A stretch of 59,678 nt of DNA from Bacillus sp. (in: firmicutes) (GTDB taxonomy: Bacteria; Bacillota; Bacilli; Bacillales; Salisediminibacteriaceae). Below are positions 8,957 to 18,231 of this stretch, in pieces. Each line of letters begins with the position of its first letter. Within the stretch, counting starts at the first letter, position 1. A model generated the notes under the pieces. The model was not told the DNA's origin and did no database searches. It worked only from the letters and a program-made list of their open reading frames with translations. The stretch lies in the NCBI GenBank assembly GCA_021208645.1, contig JAJOJL010000032.1, positions 1-59,678 on the forward strand, written 5' to 3'. The translations under genes were made by a program, and so were the position numbers.

Positions 8957-9307
8957 TTATGCCACCCCCAATTCCAATAATCCGTCCATTTCATTGGAGG
9001 CTAATCTTACAATTTTAAACATCCCTGACATTTCAAACAACCGCTTGATTTGTGGCGATATGGAACAGACCACCATCTCACCGCCAAGGGTTTTCACCAG
9101 TTTATAACGCCCTAAAACCACACCTAACCCTGAGCTGTCCATAAACGTAAGATTTTCAAGGTTTAATAAAATATGAGTGAGATTGTTCTCTTTTAACACC
9201 GTATCTACACGTTCTCGGAGAGTCATGGCAGTATGATGATCCAGCTCCCCTTCTAGTCGCACACAGAGAACATTGTCCCTTTTTTCCAAATCAATGAGTA
9301 AACTCAT
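8957..9307 (-). CDS. spoIIAA: SpoIIAA, anti-anti-sigma factor
   Basis: STAS-domain protein that frees SigF by binding SpoIIAB when unphosphorylated. The 116-residue product contains [20 protein letters not shown], where the second serine of MDSSG is the known phosphorylation site, and [20 protein letters not shown]. The start is ATG 9307 with AAGGGGTG about nine bases upstream; a GTG at 9316 is less likely. It is first in the spoIIA operon, with a SigH-like promoter at 9382-9411. Dephosphorylation by SpoIIE is expected, but that gene is not in this window. Confidence 0.96.
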   Translation of the reverse strand: MSLLIDLEKRDNVLCVRLEGELDHHTAMTLRERVDTVLKENNLTHILLNLENLTFMDSSGLGVVLGRYKLVKTLGGEMVVCSISPQIKRLFEMSGMFKIVRLASNEMDGLLELGVA

Positions 9308-9381
9308 TTCAGTCACCCCTTAAGTAATTTCTTCTCACCAGTTCCCCTCTCCCTGAGGAAAAATGGTTGTTCTTCCCCTTT

Positions 9382-9411
9382 CAATTCTCGTTTAAACTGC
9401 TTGTCTCCTTC
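9382..9411 (-). promoter_or_regulatory. candidate SigH promoter of spoIIA
   Basis: On the minus strand GAAGGAGAC, a 12-base spacer, then CGAGAATTG, 75 bases before spoIIAA. It fits the SigH spacing and the AGGA and GAAT cores, with mismatches at the edges. spoIIA is SigH-dependent and Spo0A-activated in B. subtilis. Confidence 0.5.
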
Positions 9412-9433
9412 TTAAAAACAAAACTAGTGTTCA

Positions 9434-9440
9434 TTCGTCA
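9434..9440 (-). promoter_or_regulatory. candidate Spo0A box before spoIIA
   Basis: TGACGAA on the minus strand matches the 0A-box core TGNCGAA and lies about 22 bases upstream of the SigH-like -35 element, a suitable position for activation by Spo0A~P. A 7-base match alone is weak; context supports it. Confidence 0.4.
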
Positions 9441-9529
9441 AAACTAGTAATGATTTGCTAAAACATTTATACATAAACTAATAAAGTTCAAAAGACACCC
9501 TTTAAAAATTTAGACTACAGTCTTTAAGT

Positions 9530-9568
9530 AGTGCACATCTAGGAGAATAATTCTCCTGGATGTGCACT
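9530..9568. repeat. long hairpin between dacF and spoIIAA
   Basis: AGTGCACATC-T-AGGAGAA pairs with TTCTCCTGGATGTGCACT around a 3-base loop, giving a stem of about 18 bp. There is no T-run on either side, so it may be an RNA-processing or attenuation structure, or a weak dacF terminator, rather than a standard terminator. It and the mini-repeat at 9636 occupy the 437-base dacF-spoIIAA gap. Confidence 0.6.
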
Positions 9569-9635
9569 AAAAATCAATATGTGGAATTTAAGAAGTCCCA
9601 CAAAAAATCAACTCATTTATTGCTTATCTAAAAAG

Positions 9636-9733
9636 GGCTCTGTTTATGAATGATGTTGATTTTGAGATATGCATTGATTTTGCTAAGGAGCGAGCTCCTG
9701 TAGCAAAAATCAACAACAAGGACTAACAGAGCC
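9636..9733. repeat. 98-bp MITE-like element with GGCTCTGTT ends
   Basis: The ends GGCTCTGTT and TAACAGAGCC are inverted repeats, and a second nested palindrome (TTGATTTTGCTA ... TAGCAAAAATCAA around AGGAGCGAGCTCCT) lies inside. The same termini bound the 525-bp element at 31612-32136, so this looks like its short deletion form. Confidence 0.65.
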
Positions 9734-9753
9734 TAAAATAACTGAAAATGTAA

Positions 9754-10920
9754 TTAAAACACATCTTTTCCTACTAGTTTAGATGTTGTTCGTTTAATCA
9801 ACGTCCACAAGGTTGCCTCTGCAACATCTTCTTCTGCTACAACGACTGCTTCCGTTAGTATTTCACCATCTTTTTCAACATACAACGTACCAACAGGGTC
9901 ACCTTTTTTTACAGGGGCTGCAATCGGTTGTTCTAGTTCCAGCCTTTCTGTAATCCCTTCGACAGACTCCCCTTTTTTCATTAACAGAGATACATTTTCT
10001 TTAGCCAACACTGGGACGGTGGACAAAGATCCTTTACTAATTTTTACTTCTCCTAGTAAGTCTCCCCGTTCGTAACGCCTCTGCAGTTCATATTGGCTGT
10101 ATGCATAGTCGAGCATCTCCGTTATTTGTCGGTTTCGTTCCTTTGGTGTAGGCGCACCCATAACAACAGCAATAACTCGCATACCATTTTTATTAGCAGT
10201 TGCTGTCAAGCAATACATGGCTTCCCTTGTGAAACCAGTTTTTAAACCATCTACACCGGGATAAAATTTCACTAGTTTGTTGGTATTCACAAGCCAAAAC
10301 TTATCCTCTGTACCTTCCCTTAAATAATCTTCATACAAGCTAGTATATTTCGTAACCTCTTCATATTTTAATAACTCTTGTGCCATTAATGCTAAATCTT
10401 TTGAAGAAGAGTAGTGATTTTCCGCTGGAAGACCGTTTGAATTGACGAAATGTGTATTTTTTTAGTCCCAGCTCTTTTCCTTTCTCATTCATCAAGTTTA
10501 CAAACTGCTCTTCAGAACCTGCAAGATGCTCAGCCATTGCCACCGATGCATCATTTCCAGATGCAATAGCAATGCCTTTCATCATTTCTTCCACTGTCAT
10601 TTCTTCACCAGGCTCTAAGAAAATTTGCGATCCCCCCATGGAGGCAGCACGCTCACTCGTTCTTACTTTGTCATCCCACTTAATTTTCCCTGATTCAATG
10701 GCTTCCATAATTAAAAGCATCGTCATTACTTTCGTCATACTTGCGGCGGCAATTGTTCGTCGCTATTTTTCTCATAGAGTACTTGCCCTGTGTCTCTCTC
10801 CATTAATATGGCTGAAGTGGCTTGATCGGCAAGCTCTAGCTTACTTTCCTCAGCATAGGCAGACATGGCACCACCGAAAGTGTATAAACATATTAAAAAA
10901 ACAATGAATGATCTTTTCAA
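9754..10920 (-). CDS. dacF: D-alanyl-D-alanine carboxypeptidase DacF, two frameshifts
   Basis: Secreted penicillin-binding protein (peptidase S11) that trims peptidoglycan stem peptides; DacF acts in the forespore to adjust cortex cross-linking. A signal peptide (KRSFIVFLICLYTFGGAMSA) is followed by the active site SMTKV (serine nucleophile; split by the first frameshift), then SGNDASVAMAEHL (SxN) and DGLKTGFT (KTG). Breaks are near 10744 (one missing base) and in the T7 run at 10457-10463 (one extra base). Correcting both gives 388 residues, against 389 in B. subtilis. The start is TTG 10920, eight bases after GGAGG; ATG 10935 would lie inside that ribosome site. A SigF-type promoter is upstream. 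As in B. subtilis it precedes spoIIAA. Confidence 0.92.
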
Positions 10921-10948
10921 ATCTAATCCCTCCATTCTTTTTCTTTAC

Positions 10949-10977
10949 CATTCTTCCCGAAAAGAGGGGGAATATAC
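10949..10977 (-). promoter_or_regulatory. SigF-type promoter of dacF
   Basis: On the minus strand GTATA, a 14-base spacer and GGGAAGAATG. Both boxes match the SigF consensus (GYWTA and GGNNANAHTR); the spacer is one base shorter than usual. It is 29 bases before the dacF start. dacF is SigF-dependent in B. subtilis. Confidence 0.6.
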
Positions 10978-11100
10978 TATTCTTTGGGAGTCGCGGTAAA
11001 AAGAGTGGGCAGGAAGAAGAAACCCTTGAACCTCTCCAACTAAAACAAGCCCTCCGTTACAGTTATTCAACTGCAATGGAAGGCTCCATGGAAATAATCT

Positions 11101-12399
11101 CTAATCAACGATGCCATAAATTAACTTAGACTCTGTTTTTTCCTTACTGATGGCAAATGCATTTTTTACCTTATCAGCAATGACATTAACCTCTTCTGTA
11201 TTGGAATGGAGGGTCGCGATAATATCACCTTTTTTTACCTTATCCCCTATTTTTTTGTGTAGTTCAATGCCTACAGCTAAATCAATAACAGACGTCTTTG
11301 TTGCACGGCCTGCTCCAAGCATCATTGCTGCAGTTCCGATTTGATCGGCTACAATCCCTGAAATATAACCATCTTCCTCCACAAAAATTTGATATTGATG
11401 GCTGGCTTGTGGTAATTTATCCAGATTATCAACAACAATAGGGTCTCCTTGTTGTGAAGCAATAAAGCGTTTAAAGTGCTCCAATGCTTTACCTGAAACT
11501 AACGCTTCTTTTAACATACTTCTTGCTTCCTCTAAGTTCTCCGCTTTTTTCGCAAGGACGGTCATATGGCTTCCTAACACTAGACATAATTCTGTTAAAT
11601 CTTCTGGACCTTCCCCCTTAAGGGTCAAGATGGCTTCTTTAATTTCCAAAGCATTTCCTACAGCATACCCTAATGGCTGACTCATATCAGAAATAATCGC
11701 CGTTGTTTCTCTGCCAAGACTCCGTCCGATTTTTACCATTGCCTCAGCTAACTCTTTAGCTTTGTCTAATTCCTTCATGAAAGCACCTGCGCCAGTTTTT
11801 ACATCTAAAACGATAGCATCTGCACCTGAGGCGATTTTCTTGCTCATAATGGAACTGGCAATGAGAGGGATGGAATTAACTGTCGCGGTCACATCCCGCA
11901 AACTATATAGTTTCTTGTCTGCTGGCGTTAAGTCTTCTGTTTGCCCTATAACTGCAACCTTGTTTTTGTTTACTAATTCAATAAATTTTTCGTTAGTTAT
12001 CTCTACACTAAAACCTGAAATGGCTTCTAGTTTATCGATGGTTCCTCCCGTATGTCCAAGACCTCTTCCACTCATTTTCGCAACTGGAACCCCTATACTA
12101 GCAACCAATGGGGCCAATACTAATGTAGTAGTATCACCGACACCGCCTGTACTATGTTTATCCACTTTAACTCCTTCGATTGCAGATAAATCAATTGTTA
12201 CTCCAGATTGAACAATGGCATTTGTTAAATATGCCGTCTCCTCCTCCGTCATATCCTGAAAGAAAACCGCCATTGCCCAAGCGCTCATTTGATATTCTGG
12301 AATTGTATCTTTCGTATACCCATCAATAATAAAATCAATTTCTTTTTTTGTTAAGGCTAAACCGTTTCGTTTTTTTTCAATTAAGTCAACCATTCGCAT
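11101..12399 (-). CDS. pdp: pyrimidine-nucleoside phosphorylase
   Basis: Cytoplasmic enzyme that splits uridine, thymidine and deoxyuridine with phosphate into base and (deoxy)ribose 1-phosphate. The 432-residue protein has the class II nucleoside phosphorylase signature [20 protein letters not shown], the phosphate-binding [19 protein letters not shown], and [18 protein letters not shown], and is close to B. subtilis Pdp over its length. It follows the two purine nucleoside phosphorylase genes by four bases; with deoB it forms a nucleoside-salvage operon feeding (deoxy)ribose 5-phosphate to central metabolism. B. subtilis keeps pdp elsewhere, in the deo operon, so the placement between punA and dacF differs. 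Confidence 0.95.
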   Translation of the reverse strand: MRMVDLIEKKRNGLALTKKEIDFIIDGYTKDTIPEYQMSAWAMAVFFQDMTEEETAYLTNAIVQSGVTIDLSAIEGVKVDKHSTGGVGDTTTLVLAPLVASIGVPVAKMSGRGLGHTGGTIDKLEAISGFSVEITNEKFIELVNKNKVAVIGQTEDLTPADKKLYSLRDVTATVNSIPLIASSIMSKKIASGADAIVLDVKTGAGAFMKELDKAKELAEAMVKIGRSLGRETTAIISDMSQPLGYAVGNALEIKEAILTLKGEGPEDLTELCLVLGSHMTVLAKKAENLEEARSMLKEALVSGKALEHFKRFIASQQGDPIVVDNLDKLPQASHQYQIFVEEDGYISGIVADQIGTAAMMLGAGRATKTSVIDLAVGIELHKKIGDKVKKGDIIATLHSNTEEVNVIADKVKNAFAISKEKTESKLIYGIVD

Positions 12400-12403
12400 A
12401 TTG

Positions 12404-13249
12404 TTATGCCCCCTCTTGAACTTTCCAAAGGTTATCGTCTACTTCCTTCAAGAGAGCTCTAACTAATCCTTTAAATTGTGGTTTCGCCCTAGCAGCAACC
12501 TCCATTACCTCTTCATGTGTAATCCCTTCAATGGTCTCTCCGATAGCCATATCTGTAATACATGAAATACCTAATATATTCATTCCCATATGTCTTGCAA
12601 CAATTACTTCAGGAACCGTTGACATCCCAACCACATCGCCGCCTAATTTTCTTAGCATTATTAGCTCCGCTGCTGACATGTATGTAGGGCCACTTACACC
12701 GGCATAGACTCCCCTTTGTAACGGCAATCCTAGACTTTCCGCTATTTTCATAGCTTGGTCCTTTAAATGGGGAGTATAGGCGTGGCTCATATCAGGAAAG
12801 CGAGGTCCTAATTCCTCAATATTTGGACCTATTAGTGGATTTGCTCCCGTAAAATTAATGTGATCATTAATCAACATTAAATCCCCCGGTTTAAAAGCTT
12901 CATTCATCCCTCCACAAGCGTTTGTTACGATTAAACTCTCACATCCCAGCATTTTCATAACTCTCACTGGAAAAGTCACTTCGCCCATGCTGTACCCTTC
13001 ATAATAATGAAACCTTCCCTGCATAGCTAAAACAGATTTCCCTTCAAGTCTACCCATGACCAACTGTCCCTTATGCCCTGCTACAGTCGATTGAGGAAAA
13101 TGTGGGATTTCTCCATAGGGAATAATTACAGAATCCTCTATTTCATCTGCTAAATCACCTAGGCCTGATCCTAGAATCAATCCTATTTCAGGCCTGTCCT
13201 TTAGCTTCGATTGAATGTATTCCGTTGTTTCTTTTATTTTTTCAATCAT
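12404..13249 (-). CDS. purine nucleoside phosphorylase, copy 1 (PNP-I type)
   Basis: Phosphorolysis of (deoxy)guanosine and (deoxy)inosine to base and (deoxy)ribose 1-phosphate. The 281-residue protein is a trimeric-type PNP with [32 protein letters not shown]-like phosphate site ([15 protein letters not shown]), [25 protein letters not shown] and [15 protein letters not shown]. It overlaps the next upstream gene, a second PNP, by eight bases. The two proteins align end to end with the same motifs but many substitutions, so they are an old tandem duplication. Differences near the base-binding segment ([16 protein letters not shown] here) could give different purine preferences, which is inference. 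Confidence 0.93.
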   Translation of the reverse strand: MIEKIKETTEYIQSKLKDRPEIGLILGSGLGDLADEIEDSVIIPYGEIPHFPQSTVAGHKGQLVMGRLEGKSVLAMQGRFHYYEGYSMGEVTFPVRVMKMLGCESLIVTNACGGMNEAFKPGDLMLINDHINFTGANPLIGPNIEELGPRFPDMSHAYTPHLKDQAMKIAESLGLPLQRGVYAGVSGPTYMSAAELIMLRKLGGDVVGMSTVPEVIVARHMGMNILGISCITDMAIGETIEGITHEEVMEVAARAKPQFKGLVRALLKEVDDNLWKVQEGA

Positions 13250-14075
13250 TTCCCCCTACCTCCATTTTCTTTACAATCTCCTTAATAAATGTTAAAAATT
13301 GATTCCTTACCTTCTCTGTCGTTTCTATTACTTCGTCATGACTTAATGGTTGATCTAAAATTCCTGCTGCCATGTTTGAAATGCAAGACACCCCAAACAC
13401 TTCCATATTACAATGTCTGGCCACAATCACTTCAGGTACGGTGGACATGCCGATAGCATCTGCACCTATCACCCTCAACATCCTGATCTCTGCAGGGGTT
13501 TCATAAGAAGGACCTGGATTTCCTGCATACACACCTTCCTGCAATTTAATTCCCTTTTCCTTTGCTACTTTTCTCCCTAGATCCAGCAACCTCCGTGAAT
13601 AAGCATGAGACATATCCGGAAAACGAACTCCCTGCTCTTCATCATTGGGACCAATTAGCGGGTTTGTTCCAAAAAAATTAATCTGGTCTTTTATCATCAT
13701 TAAATCACCTGCTTGAAAGGAAGTGTTAACTCCTCCAGCAGCATTTGTCACAATTACGGTTTCTACGCCAAGTCCCTTCATTACTCGTACTGGGAGAGTA
13801 ACTAAATCCATTGGATAGCCCTCGTAATAATGGAACCTTCCTTGCATAGCAACAACTTGTTGTCCTTCCAACTCTCCAATAACCAATTGTCCCTTATGCC
13901 CAGTTACAGTGGACGTAGGGAACCCTGGAATTTTAGAGTAGCTTATTACTACATCGTTTGTAATTTCATCGGCTAACACACCTAAGCCTGAACCGAGTAT
14001 AAGTCCTATCGTGGGTTTTGTTTCAATTTTTTCATTTATAAAGTTAACGGCGTTATTGATTTTTAGTTGATCCAT
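13242..14075 (-). CDS. punA: purine nucleoside phosphorylase, copy 2 (PNP-I type)
   Basis: Second PNP of the pair, 277 residues. Motifs are [91 protein letters not shown] and [22 protein letters not shown] and GPSYETPAEIRM are closer to characterised Bacillus PupG/PunA than the equivalents in copy 1 ([19 protein letters not shown]), so this is probably the ancestral punA. It follows deoB by 14 bases and overlaps copy 1 by eight, giving the order deoB-punA-punA-pdp-dacF. Confidence 0.93.
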   Translation of the reverse strand: MDQLKINNAVNFINEKIETKPTIGLILGSGLGVLADEITNDVVISYSKIPGFPTSTVTGHKGQLVIGELEGQQVVAMQGRFHYYEGYPMDLVTLPVRVMKGLGVETVIVTNAAGGVNTSFQAGDLMMIKDQINFFGTNPLIGPNDEEQGVRFPDMSHAYSRRLLDLGRKVAKEKGIKLQEGVYAGNPGPSYETPAEIRMLRVIGADAIGMSTVPEVIVARHCNMEVFGVSCISNMAAGILDQPLSHDEVIETTEKVRNQFLTFIKEIVKKMEVGGND

Positions 14076-14089
14076 AATGATCTTCCTCT

Positions 14090-15279
14090 CTATTCTAATT
14101 CTGCTAAAAAACTTTTCCCGTACTTTGGAAGGTCTACTTTAAAGTTATCTGCAATTGTAGCCCCAACATCTGCAAAGGTTGTTCGAATCCCTAATGATCG
14201 ACCTGCTTTCATTAGTGGATTAAAAACAAGAAGGGGAACATATTCTCTCGTATGGTCTGTGCCGTGGTGAGTAGGGTCATTACCATGGTCAGCAGTTACG
14301 ATTAATAAATCTTTATCTCCCATTAACGTAAAAACCTCTCCCAATCTCTGGTCAAACTCTTCTAACGCTTTTCCATAGCCTATTGGATCTCGTCGATGTC
14401 CAAACAATGCATCAAAGTCCACTAGATTCAGAAAACTTAATCCAGTGAAATCCATCTTAAATGTATCTTCCAACCTATCCATGCCATCTAAGTTAGAAGT
14501 AGTTCTCAACGATTGTGTTATTCCTTCTCCATCAAATATATCCGAGATCTTTCCGATACCAATTGAATCAAGATCATTATCTTTCAGTTCATTCATTACT
14601 GTCCTATCAAATGGCTTTAGTGCATAGTCATGACGGTTGGTTGTTCTTTTCCAATTTCCTTGAGTACCAATAAATGGTCTTGCAATCACCCTACCTACCA
14701 TATACTTTTCTTCCAAAGTTAATTCTCTGGCGATTTCACATATTTTATATAATTCTTCTATAGGAACAATTTCTTCATGTGCAGCGATTTGGAGTACAGA
14801 ATCAGCTGATGTATAAACGATAATATCTCCTGATTTTACATGCCGAGCACCTAATTCGTCTAATATTTCCGTACCGGAAGCAGGTTTATTGCCAATAATA
14901 TTTCTTCCAGTACGTTTCGTTATTTCATTTAAAAGTTCTTGAGGAAATCCTTGTGGGAATGTTCGGAATGGTTGATCAATATATAGCCCCATTAACTCCC
15001 AATGACCAGTCATTGTATCTTTGCCAACAGATGCTTCTGCCATTTTTCCAAAATATCCTAAGGGTGTCTCGACCTGACTCATTCCTCGATAATCTTTGAT
15101 GTGGCCTAAACCAATTCTATCTAAGTTTGGCAAACTCAGACCATTCATTTTAATAGCGATATGACCTAACGTATCTGCTCCCTGGTCATTAAAATCTTTC
15201 GCATCAGGGCTTCCCCGATACCAACGGAATCCATTACAATTAAGAAAATCCGGTCAAACCTAAATTTTTCTCTACTCAT
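14090..15279 (-). CDS. deoB: phosphopentomutase (DeoB/Drm), one frameshift
   Basis: Converts (deoxy)ribose 1-phosphate, the product of the downstream phosphorylases, to the 5-phosphate. It is an alkaline-phosphatase-superfamily metalloenzyme: [17 protein letters not shown] at the N-terminus carries the first metal Asp, [17 protein letters not shown] the phosphorylated Thr, and [21 protein letters not shown] the last metal ligands. The frame breaks at GGG 15207-15209 (CCC on the coding strand); adding one C gives [11 protein letters not shown], the normal family sequence, and a 396-residue protein starting at ATG 15279. It is first in a salvage operon, in the same place as B. subtilis drm. Confidence 0.94.
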
Positions 15280-15479
15280 TTTTCAATACCTCCTCGACTT
15301 CATGGCTATTATAATCTCGCTGAAACACCTTGTGTTAATTTGTGTTAATATATCCATCTTTTATTAAGGGTGTTCAATATTAAGTAGAAACATGTTTATA
15401 AAGAATAAGAATTCCTTTGTTTATATCATAAACAAGCAGTCTGAGGTCTGACAACATAATCAATAAAAAAACTCACTCG

Positions 15480-16378
15480 TTATGCTCTCGGGTGAAACTT
15501 CGAGTAAGTTTCCTTTAGTCTAACTTTTGGCTGTTGTAAGTAAACTAATGTATTCATCAGATTCGCATGTCCCAACAATTCAGAGACAATTCTAACGTCT
15601 GCACCATTCTCCAGCATATGGGCCGCAAAGGAATTTCTTATTACTTGTGGAGTTATTGTTTTATGTATGTCAGCTTCTTTTGCAATCTGCTTAAGCACCT
15701 TCCAGAAACCTTGCCTAGAAAGCATTGCCCCATGACGGTTTACAAAAAGAAAATTGTGTCCTTCCTTTAATAACTTTGGTCTCCCTTTTTCAAGGTACTC
15801 CTTTAAGGCCAACTTAGCAGTAACACCTATGGGAATTACCCTTTCTTTTTTGTTTTCCCCCTCTACACTGAATAAACCCAAAGGCAATTTGAACATCTTC
15901 TACCTTCAAATTGCAAAGTTCACTTACTTTTAGCCCTGTAGCGTACAGAACTTCCAGCATCGCTTTATTACGGTAATTTAAAAATTGATTATTTACATTC
16001 ACTGATAATAAGCAATCCACTTCTTCTATGGATAAAATTTCTGGCAATTCCCTTTTAAATGCAGGTCCTGTTACATCCCTAGCAGGATCTTTTTCTAATA
16101 GTTTATTTGTCATTAAAAAATAATGAAAAGATCGTATTGCAGACAACGCCCTAGATATACTAGTACCTGCACGTTTTAGCTCCTTTAGATATATTAAATA
16201 ATTTTTCACGTGTATTCGCGTAACCTCTTGAATTTTGGTAATGTTTTCTGATTTCTCAAGGTAGAGAAGATAGTTGGTTAGATCCTTTTCATAGGCTTGT
16301 TTTGTCTTTAGAGACGCATTTTTTTTCTGTATCTAAATAGTCTAAAAACTGCTGGAGCAATTTAAGCAATATTGGCAC
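15480..16378 (-). CDS. xerD: site-specific tyrosine recombinase XerD, two frameshifts
   Basis: Chromosome-dimer resolution recombinase acting at dif with XerC. From GTG 16378 (MPILLKLLQQFLDYLDTEKK) the SAM-like N-terminal domain reads to HVKNYLIYLKELKRAGTS; the catalytic domain has YATGLKVSELCNL (first Arg replaced by Lys as written), PQVIRNSFAAHMLENGADVR (HxLR position), LLGHANLMNTLVYLQ (Tyr). Breaks are a T8 run at 16319-16326 and a C5 run at 15857-15861, each one base too long. Correction gives 298 residues. The catalytic motifs differ from standard XerD (GLKVSE for GLRVSE, VIRNSFAAHML for xLRHSFATHLL, LVYLQ for QIYTH), so some key residues look altered even after correction. Confidence 0.88.
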
Positions 16379-16440
16379 CTACCTTTCATCAAAAAATGAT
16401 ACCAACTACTCTCCATACAATAAAAACAATCTTAACCTAT

Positions 16441-16632
16441 CTATGATGAATCAATAGAATTGTAATTTTCTAAATGAACCACTTTAACTGCCCTTCCTTT
16501 AGGTTCATCGTATCTATGATAATTGTTATACTCTTCGCTTACCCATAGAATACCATAATAAAAAACAAGCGTGCACCCCACAAACAAGAAAAATACCCAT
16601 ATAGCTTCAAAAAGTGTCCCTATTCTCCTCAT
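16441..16632 (-). CDS. yqzK: YqzK-like small membrane protein (DUF4227)
   Basis: A 63-residue protein with one N-terminal membrane helix (GTLFEAIWVFFLFVGCTLVF) and a polar C-terminal part with KGRAVKVV. Its function is not known. It matches the Bacillus DUF4227 family in size, pattern and position between fur and xerD, the same order as in B. subtilis. Its stop is 63 bases from the xerD start, so it may be co-transcribed with xerD. Confidence 0.8.
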   Translation of the reverse strand: MRRIGTLFEAIWVFFLFVGCTLVFYYGILWVSEEYNNYHRYDEPKGRAVKVVHLENYNSIDSS

Positions 16633-16768
16633 CTTTTAACTACTCCTTTTCTGTGCCGTCATTAAAGAATATGACAGAGAGGACGAGTTCTATACCTTTC
16701 ATGGAGAAAAAACACCATAATTTACTAATAAGACTGCCTTTGTTTATATTTTTTGAGTATCCCTTTAG

Positions 16769-16865
16769 CTCAGAATCATAATAAATTCATAAAATGGTGA
16801 CGTGTTGATGAGATCTTCTCGAACTCAACAACACATTAACTCAAAAATAAAAAGTTAATTCTGAG
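16769..16865. repeat. 97-bp MITE-like element with CTCAGAAT ends
   Basis: CTCAGAAT and ATTCTGAG form the ends. The left 55 bases, including GTGACGTGTTGATGAGATC and TTCTCGAACTC, match the reverse complement of the right end of the 471-bp element at 23111-23581. The GC-rich core is deleted. It fills the 305-base gap between fur and yqzK. Confidence 0.7.
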
Positions 16866-16937
16866 CAGAAAGAATACCCATATATTTTTTAGGTAAAATG
16901 AAAAAACCTTACTAAGAGATAGCAAGGTAAAGAGCAT

Positions 16938-17385
16938 TTATTCACTTTTATCACGGCAACGGTAACATACACCGTGAAATGTGAGGCGGTGGTCTTTAAT
17001 ATAAAAGTTCCATTCTTTTTCTACTATTTTTTCTACCTCTCCCAATAAGTCCTCTTGAATTTCATCAACGGAACCACACTCAATACAAACTAAGTGGTGA
17101 TGGAAATGGGCTGCTCCTTCTTGTCGTAAATCATAACGGGAAACTCCGTCACCAAAGTTTATTTTGTCCACTACTTTTAGTTCACTTAACAGTTCTAAAG
17201 TACGGTAAACAGTTGCCAAACCAATTTCGGGTGACTTTTCCTTTACCAGCATGTACACATCTTCTGCACTTAAATGATCTTCTTCGTGTTCTAGCAACAC
17301 CCGCACCGTAGCTTCACGCTGAGGTGTTAATTTATAGCTTTGAGAATGCAATTGCTTTTTTTATTCTCTCAATTCTCTGCTCCAT
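16938..17385 (-). CDS. fur: Fur-family ferric uptake regulator, one frameshift
   Basis: Iron-responsive repressor of the Fur family. It has an N-terminal winged helix (KLTPQREATVRVLLEHEEDH, GLATVYRTLELLSE) and a C-terminal metal-binding dimerisation domain with HFHHHLVCIECGSVDE and a second CYRC pair that binds structural zinc. The HHHL motif and gene order (next to spoIIM and yqzK/xerD) fit Fur rather than PerR or Zur. Reading from ATG 17385 (MEQRIERIKK) breaks in the T7 run at 17356-17362; removing one base gives 148 residues, against 149 in B. subtilis. An internal ATG at 17351 would give an in-frame product lacking the first helix, and automated annotation may use it. Confidence 0.92.
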
Positions 17386-17506
17386 TTTTAAATCCCCCCA
17401 AAAAGCCATCTCCACGTTTATTATACTCCTTGAGAAAAAATGGTGTCAAACGAGAATTGTTTTAAAATAGTTATAATACTTATTATTTATTTATAATTAT
17501 TATTAC

Positions 17507-18160
17507 TTAACTAATCCAACTAAATACAGCACGCATTACTGTAGGAGAAACATACGCTTCGTAAGCAGAAACGACAGCGATGAATATACTAATAATTAAT
17601 AGAAAAAAGCAATAAGATAGGAAATATTGGAATATTGGTTCATATCCTCTTCTTGATATTTGCCTCCAGATCCTAATGGAGAAAGATGTTGCAACAGTGG
17701 CTACAGTAATGAAAACGGGTATTAAAATAATGTTCTGTGGGAGAATTGTTGCAAATGACAGGAGAAACCCGTCAAACCCCATTTGATTAACTAAAAATCC
17801 AACTGTGAAGCCCACTACTATTCCTTTTATAAATAAAAGTATAAATATAATAGGTAACCCAATGACAGAAAGACCTAAAACCCACATTAACCCAATGTAT
17901 TTACTGTAGTGGGAAAAGCTCTGGGTGAACATTGCCGAGGAACTTGCAAACTCGCCTTCCTTAACTTGTCCAAAAAACAGAGACAAATAAGCATACAAAT
18001 CGTTTTTCTGAGAAAAACTTAAGCTGTTTACAATAACTGCACCAAAGACTACTCCCATGCATAGCAGTACGATTGTAAACATATAAATAGCTTTATGCTC
18101 CTCTATGTGGTCTAGCAATAACCTCTTTATACCCATACGCTTCATAGAACTTCGCCTCAT
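17507..18160 (-). CDS. spoIIM: SpoIIM, engulfment protein
   Basis: Mother-cell membrane protein of the DMP complex (SpoIID-SpoIIM-SpoIIP), which remodels peptidoglycan during forespore engulfment; SpoIIM anchors the complex. The 217-residue protein has about five membrane helices (for example IYMFTIVLLCMGVVFGAVIV and LGLSVIGLPIIFILLFIKGI), with the family motifs FGAVIVNSLS and GFLLSFATILPQNI. The start is ATG 18160 (MRRSSMKRMG), with AAGGAG 11 bases upstream. Its place between fur and the EndoQ gene matches B. subtilis. Confidence 0.93.
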   Translation of the reverse strand: MRRSSMKRMGIKRLLLDHIEEHKAIYMFTIVLLCMGVVFGAVIVNSLSFSQKNDLYAYLSLFFGQVKEGEFASSSAMFTQSFSHYSKYIGLMWVLGLSVIGLPIIFILLFIKGIVVGFTVGFLVNQMGFDGFLLSFATILPQNIILIPVFITVATVATSFSIRIWRQISRRGYEPIFQYFLSYCFFLLIISIFIAVVSAYEAYVSPTVMRAVFSWIS

Positions 18161-18204
18161 TTCTTGTATTTCTCCTTCTATCAAAGCCTATGAATCTATA
18201 AAAG

Positions 18205-18212
18205 AATGTATG
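18205..18212 (-). promoter_or_regulatory. candidate SigE -10 box of spoIIM
   Basis: CATACATT on the minus strand matches the SigE -10 consensus exactly, 45 bases before spoIIM. I see no convincing -35 at 14-15 bases. spoIIM is SigE-controlled in B. subtilis. Confidence 0.35.
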
Positions 18213-18231
18213 CCAATTTTAATAGAGTTGC

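Noticed and set aside
10452-11129. Plus-strand open frames over dacF and its upstream region
   Set aside because: They mirror the minus-strand dacF gene, which has a signal peptide and the three penicillin-binding motifs; the plus frames have none.
17356-17362. A short Fur starting at internal ATG 17351 as the true form
   Set aside because: It would lack the first helix of the DNA-binding domain. A proper ATG with a GGGGGG ribosome site lies at 17385, and one base removed from the T7 run restores the normal N-terminus.
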